Positions 4,931-5,040 of a stretch of 5,040 bases of DNA are shown piece after piece. Where the stretch lies: contig JAQBUS010000132.1 in NCBI GenBank assembly GCA_027623875.1, positions 1-5,040 of the forward strand, given 5' to 3'. Origin of the DNA: Pseudomonadota bacterium (GTDB lineage Bacteria > Pseudomonadota > Alphaproteobacteria > Rhodobacterales > Rhodobacteraceae). Positions within the stretch are counted from its first letter, which is position 1; every line of letters starts with the position of its first letter. The position numbers and the translations under genes are program-made. Below the pieces are notes generated by a model. The model did no database searches, had not been told where the DNA came from, and saw nothing but the letters and a program-made list of their open reading frames with translations.

Positions 4931-5040
4931 ATGCTTCTTTTCTCACTGTTGGTAGCTGGTTCTTTTTCCCTTGGGTCTATTATTGCGAATCAAGTTGCCC
5001 CTAATGCCTTAACTGCAATTAGATTCTTAATAGCTTTTAT
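4931..5040 (+). CDS. N-terminus of a putative EamA/DMT-family transporter (runs off the window)
   Basis: From the ATG at 4931 the frame reads MLLFSLLVAGSFSLGS, IIANQVAPNALTAIRFLIAF and continues past the window end. A hydrophobic first membrane segment, followed by a PxALTAxRFLIA motif entering the second, is typical of EamA-type drug/metabolite transporters (inner-membrane proteins, usually ten helices). The substrate cannot be inferred. The start is doubtful. The frame is open upstream to 4844, and the residues just before the ATG (NLSKPALLGHFA) look like a normal N-terminus, yet no ATG, GTG or TTG occurs in frame there. The ATG at 4931 lacks a clear ribosome binding site. A purine-rich GGAAGG (4862-4867) sits 9 nt before ATC 4877, with ATA codons at 4886 and 4892. 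A non-AUG start, a lost start codon or a sequence error are all possible. Transcription is divergent from ffh. Confidence 0.6.
   Translation, partial: MLLFSLLVAGSFSLGSIIANQVAPNALTAIRFLIAF

Overview
The window is a compact stretch of bacterial core genome. Seven minus-strand genes run from about 4550 down to 119 in the order ffh, chorismate mutase (aroQ type), rpsP, rimM, trmD, rplS, rpmE. A divergent plus-strand gene begins near the right edge and runs off the window. Gene order and protein style point to an alphaproteobacterium, most like the Rhodobacterales. The supporting traits are a stand-alone chorismate mutase between ffh and rpsP, an N-terminally extended TrmD, a zinc-cysteine-free L31, and RimM opening with GAIAGSFGVKGEVRLKSF. 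The DNA looks AT-rich (about 40% GC by eye), so a low-GC marine roseobacter-type organism is a reasonable guess. That placement is inference from remembered family features, not a search.

Layout: 1-67 is AT-rich with no gene seen. A strong hairpin terminator at 68-99 closes the operon after rpmE (119-340). rplS (353-736) is 12 nt upstream of rpmE. trmD (799-1620) overlaps rimM (1613-2131) by 8 nt. A 116-nt gap with two long inverted repeats separates rimM from rpsP (2248-2706). Chorismate mutase (2740-3036) and ffh (3069-4550, TTG start) follow with gaps of about 32 nt. From 4551 to about 4876 lies a noncoding divergent region. It holds a structured ffh leader with three hairpins, a candidate ffh promoter overlapped by a 20-bp palindrome, and an 11-bp-stem hairpin on the side of the divergent gene. 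That gene looks like the N-terminus of an EamA/DMT-family membrane transporter.

Function: six of the seven operon genes serve ribosome building or use. S16, L19 and L31 are structural proteins, RimM matures the 30S subunit, TrmD makes m1G37 in tRNA, and Ffh targets nascent membrane proteins. Chorismate mutase (phenylalanine/tyrosine branch) is the metabolic outlier. The mRNA appears to carry translational controls: the rimM Shine-Dalgarno and the rplS start codon can each be paired with sequence just upstream, trmD has no visible ribosome binding site and overlaps rimM, and the rpmE ribosome binding site overlaps the rplS stop codon.

I see no mobile element, CRISPR array, tRNA, rRNA or defence system. 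The observations most worth following are the ffh leader, the two putative RNA switches, the 30-bp repeat in rpsP, and the missing conventional start codon of the transporter.
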